Shown here: piece after piece, positions 61,015-64,000 of the stretch | Position numbering within the stretch: position 1 is the stretch's first letter | How the letters are laid out: the number at the start of each line of letters is the position of its first letter | Assembly (NCBI GenBank): GCA_963693365.1 | Contig: CAVNZM010000007.1 | Coordinates: 9,424,001 to 9,488,000 of the forward strand | DNA length: 64,000 nucleotides | Origin: Amoebidium appalachense | Taxonomy: Eukaryota; Ichthyosporea | Direction: 5' to 3' | Made by a program: the position numbers and the translations under genes | Notes under the pieces: model-generated | Seen by the model: only the letters and a program-made list of their open reading frames with translations | Database searches by the model: none | What the model was told of the DNA's origin: nothing

Positions 61015-62395
61015 TCACTTACTAGCATCCAGAATCGCCGCAGCAGCCTCTTGGCCACTCAGGAGGGCCCCGTGCACTGTGGCCGGGTATTTTGCGTGCA
61101 CAGCCTCTCCGGCAAAGAAAACATGTGTGCCAATAGCCTTCCCTAGCTCCCTCCGGTGCTGTGGAGACGCGCCGACCGCATAGTACGAATACGATCCACG
61201 GGCAAACGGATCGCTGCTCCACCGGGTGACCTTTACTGCTTCGTATTTCGGGATATTCTTACCGTAGATATTCTGCAACGCCTTGAATGCACGACCGGCC
61301 ACTTCTTCGTCTGTCAGCGTCTCCATTTCGCGTGCAAAGGTAGCCGCTGCAAACAACAAAAGAGCTGGCTTTTTGGATACCTTCTCGTAGTTGAGAATGT
61401 TAGCAAACTCTCCGTGTGCCTCCGAAACGTAGTTGATAATATGGGTGTTGTCCCAGAACCGTTTCGGAAAACGCATGAACACTTTGTTGAGTACACCCAC
61501 ACCGAGAGACGTGATTGCAGACAACTTAGCCGGGGGAAGAGGAGGCAAAAACTCAACACCCCCGTGCTTTAGTACCCCCAAAGGGAGGGTCACGAGGACC
61601 TTCTTGGCCCGAAACACTTGCCCGCTTGCCGTAGACACCCTAACCCCCAACCCGTCCGTCGTGTTATATTCGACTTTTGTGACCTGTTGTAAAGCGAGAA
61701 TTTGGCCCTTCCCAGAATTCACTATCGACGAATGCATGCGGCGGGTCACCTGGTCGTACCCTTCAGCAAACAACATTTCATCCCCATTAAACTCGTTGTC
61801 GTCATCCCAGTACAACGCTGAGAGGTCCCTGACATCGGCGGCATATTCTTGCTCTATCTCGGCGGCTTGCATGAATGCAAAGAGTTTTTTCTGTGCGTCT
61901 GGTTGTTTCTGTGAAGAGAACCACTGATCTAGGCAGGCTGACAGAGGCATGTCCGGCTGCTTGTTGCGTTTCCGTGCCTTTGCTGTCTCAATTGCTGCCT
62001 GCGAGAATCACCATTTAAGTAGAGCACTCACGGCTGTGAGCTTGTACATGTGATAATCTCCAGGCCGTGTGTGATTCTTTTTTTTTTTTTTTTCTTTTTG
62101 TGTTGCGTGTGTGCGTATGTGTGCGTGTATGTGGGTTCGTGTGTGTGTGTGTGTGGGGGGGGGGGGCAGGCGCAAACACATTTGGCGTCAAACGAGAAAA
62201 AAGGTGGGCCCAGAGGAGGAGAGGGGGGTCTGAGACCAGGAAGAGAGGGAACGACCTTTTTGCAGGGGGATTGGGAGGGGGAGGAGGCGCACTGACGTCA
62301 CACGGGCCATGCATTCATAGTGAAACTCAGGCAATACATGATAGACACTAATTTCTAAAACAGTTGTGCATGGACCGTGCGGGTTTGTTCCCGGG

Positions 62396-62430
<35 letters not shown>

Positions 62431-63021
62431 GGGGGGTAATCAAGACAATAATAAGCATCCAAGTGTAAATTATCGAGGCCCAAGGATGTGCACAGTCAGA
62501 GAGAGAGAGAAACGATAGCAGTTGAAACCAGATTCGCCTATGCAAAGATAAGATCGGAGAAGAAGTGAAGTGCAAAAGTAGTCACTGAAAACGCAAATGG
62601 GGAAGAACACGAGAGCAGATCGGAGCCCGAATCCCCTAAAGACCCAACTGCCTCCGGTTTCAGTCGTCCTTGTTTCCCCCCCCTCCCCTCCCCTCCCCCA
62701 AAACCAGCCCCCTCCTTTTCGAGCATATCCCCCCCCCCCCCCCCCCCCCCCCCGTCCCTCAGACACACACACACACAAACACATACCAGTAAGCCTGAGG
62801 CCTGTCTCCCTTCCCCCCCTCCCCCCCCCTCCCCCCTTCCCCCCCCTCAAGAAAAGGGGGGGGGGGGGGGGGGGGTGTGAACAAAAACAAAAAATAAAAC
62901 AGGCTTCATCTCTATTGCCCCTCTTCCCTCCCCTTTCCACCCCCTCAAAATAAAATAAAATAAAATAAAATAAAATAAAATAAAGCACACACACACACAC
63001 ACACACTCGGCCGAATCCGCG

Positions 63022-63053
<32 letters not shown>

Positions 63054-63543
63054 ACCCCCCCCCCCCCCCCCAAACCCCCCCCAGCCCTCCCCCCTCCCTC
63101 CGCACTGCCCCGTTTCTCTTCTCCCTCCATGCAGCCAGTTTATCTTTCCCTCCTTACTCTGCCCATTTCCTTCCCAACATCTCCCTCACCATACACTTGC
63201 TGACTGAAAAAGGAGTTCTCAAAAGCATGTTGTTAGAACCGGTGGTGGTCACATTGTTTGGTGGGCGGGAGTGCGGGGTATCGTTGAGCCAAAAAGTGAA
63301 CGAGAGAGAGAGAGAGCGAGCACAAGTAAGTTCAGGGCAAACGAAGCAGGAGAGGGGACAAAGATGTGGGTGGATGCGGGATCGAAGGTGCCTAAAACAA
63401 AGTTGCATACCTCAGTAGCCCTCTCAAAGAGGCTCTCGGCCTTGTCGATATCCTTGTCAGGTACCTCCTGGCCGTAGGCCCAATAGAACGTGGCACTGTC
63501 CCAGTCGGTCTCCACCAGTTTTGCCTTCAGCGCTACTGCCTCC
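61015..63543 (-). CDS. flavin-containing amine oxidase, polyamine-oxidase-like (5' exons outside window)
   Basis: Two exons join in phase: 63411-63543 and 61015-61998 (stop at 61015). The upstream exon gives WDSATFYWAYGQEVPDKDID and AESLFERATE. The long last exon (about 327 residues) carries hallmarks of FAD-dependent amine oxidases: EMLFAEGYDQVTRRM, VLVTLPLGVLKHGGVEFLPP, GVGVLNKVFMRFPKRFW, VTRWSSDPFARGSYSYYAVG and the FAD-contacting C-terminal block THVFFAGEAVHAKYPATVHG then ALLSGQEAAAAIL. The N-terminal dinucleotide-binding GxGxxG must lie in exons beyond 64000. The family includes polyamine oxidases and LSD-type histone demethylases; no SWIRM or tower domain is visible here. Its substrate is inferred. 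The gene is minus-strand like its neighbours. Confidence 0.9.
62947..62984. repeat. (AAAAT)n pentanucleotide array
   Basis: About seven AAAAT units followed directly by a short (CA)n, in the amine oxidase intron. Confidence 0.95.
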
Positions 63544-63883
63544 CTGCAAGGTGTGAGGGGTTGAATATCTTTAAAGGCGTATGAATTGTGTTGCAGAGGT
63601 ATTACAGCATGGTTCCAAAAGGTTGTAGGTAGTCCAATACAACTGTTAGGATGCTGGTAAAGGAGCAACTGAAACGAAGGAGGGAGAAGAGGATGGGGGG
63701 CGGGCAAGGGTGGGTGGGTGGGTGGGGGGGGGGGGGGGGGAGGGCGGGGGTTGAGAACCTAGTCTTCACATGTGAGATTTGGGCTGATTCGGGCCCTATA
63801 GGAAAAAGGAAAAATACCGACGCAGCAAGAGGCAAAGAAAAGGCCCCAGCAAGAGGAGTGAAAGGGGTTGGGGTAAGGAAAGT

Positions 63884-63935
<52 letters not shown>

Positions 63936-64000
63936 GGGGGGGGGGGGGGGGGGGGGGAAGGGAACGATAAAGTGAACAGTTTTCTGCTACTGGCGAGGGT
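63544..64000. other. intron of the amine oxidase gene, homopolymer-rich
   Basis: This stretch lies upstream of the 63411-63543 exon on the minus strand, so it should be intronic. It holds G runs at 63723-63740 and 63899-63957 preceded by a short (GT)n, and no exon was recognised. Confidence 0.5.

Overview
This window is nuclear DNA of a eukaryote with short exons, GT-AG introns, an enormous load of (GT)n/(CA)n microsatellites and G or C homopolymers, and one degraded non-LTR retrotransposon. The gene content (PDK-type mitochondrial kinase, MINPP1, a Rab11-FIP-like C2 protein, a four-membrane-segment protein with a claudin/PMP22-type signature, SEC22, a flavin amine oxidase) fits a holozoan, possibly a unicellular relative of animals such as an ichthyosporean. 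That placement is inference; no species-diagnostic marker is present. No prokaryotic features, tRNA, rRNA or CRISPR were seen.

Most long open frames are translations of microsatellites and homopolymers. I rebuilt the real genes by finding minus-strand exons that have AG acceptors, GT donors and compatible phases, and that join into recognisable proteins. Left to right: a PDK-family kinase (85-7772, C-terminal end beyond the left edge); a LINE-type element on the plus strand (about 7950-11590) with endonuclease and reverse transcriptase frames carrying stops and frameshifts; MINPP1 (12247-19220, ten exons); an unrecognised four-exon gene (22510-26171); a long gene with an N-terminal C2 domain and a C-terminal Rab11-FIP-like helix (29791-40471); a small candidate gene on the plus strand (41121-42224); a claudin/PMP22-like four-pass membrane protein (42541-44658); an intronless CYSTM-type proline-rich protein (47161-47676); SEC22 (51313-55746, first exon not found); and the 3' exons of a polyamine-oxidase-like flavoenzyme (61015-63543, 5' exons beyond the right edge). 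All eight secure genes lie on the minus strand.

The genes do not form one pathway. Two (Rab11-FIP-like, SEC22) act in membrane traffic, one in mitochondrial carbon control, one in inositol phosphate turnover and one in amine oxidation. The most unusual signals are non-coding. About fifteen introns carry a sense-strand poly-C tract just after the 5' splice site. A roughly 100-bp dispersed repeat abuts poly-G and always lies antisense to the genes. Several loci carry local tandem duplications of about 55 to 125 bp, and one of about 790 bp.
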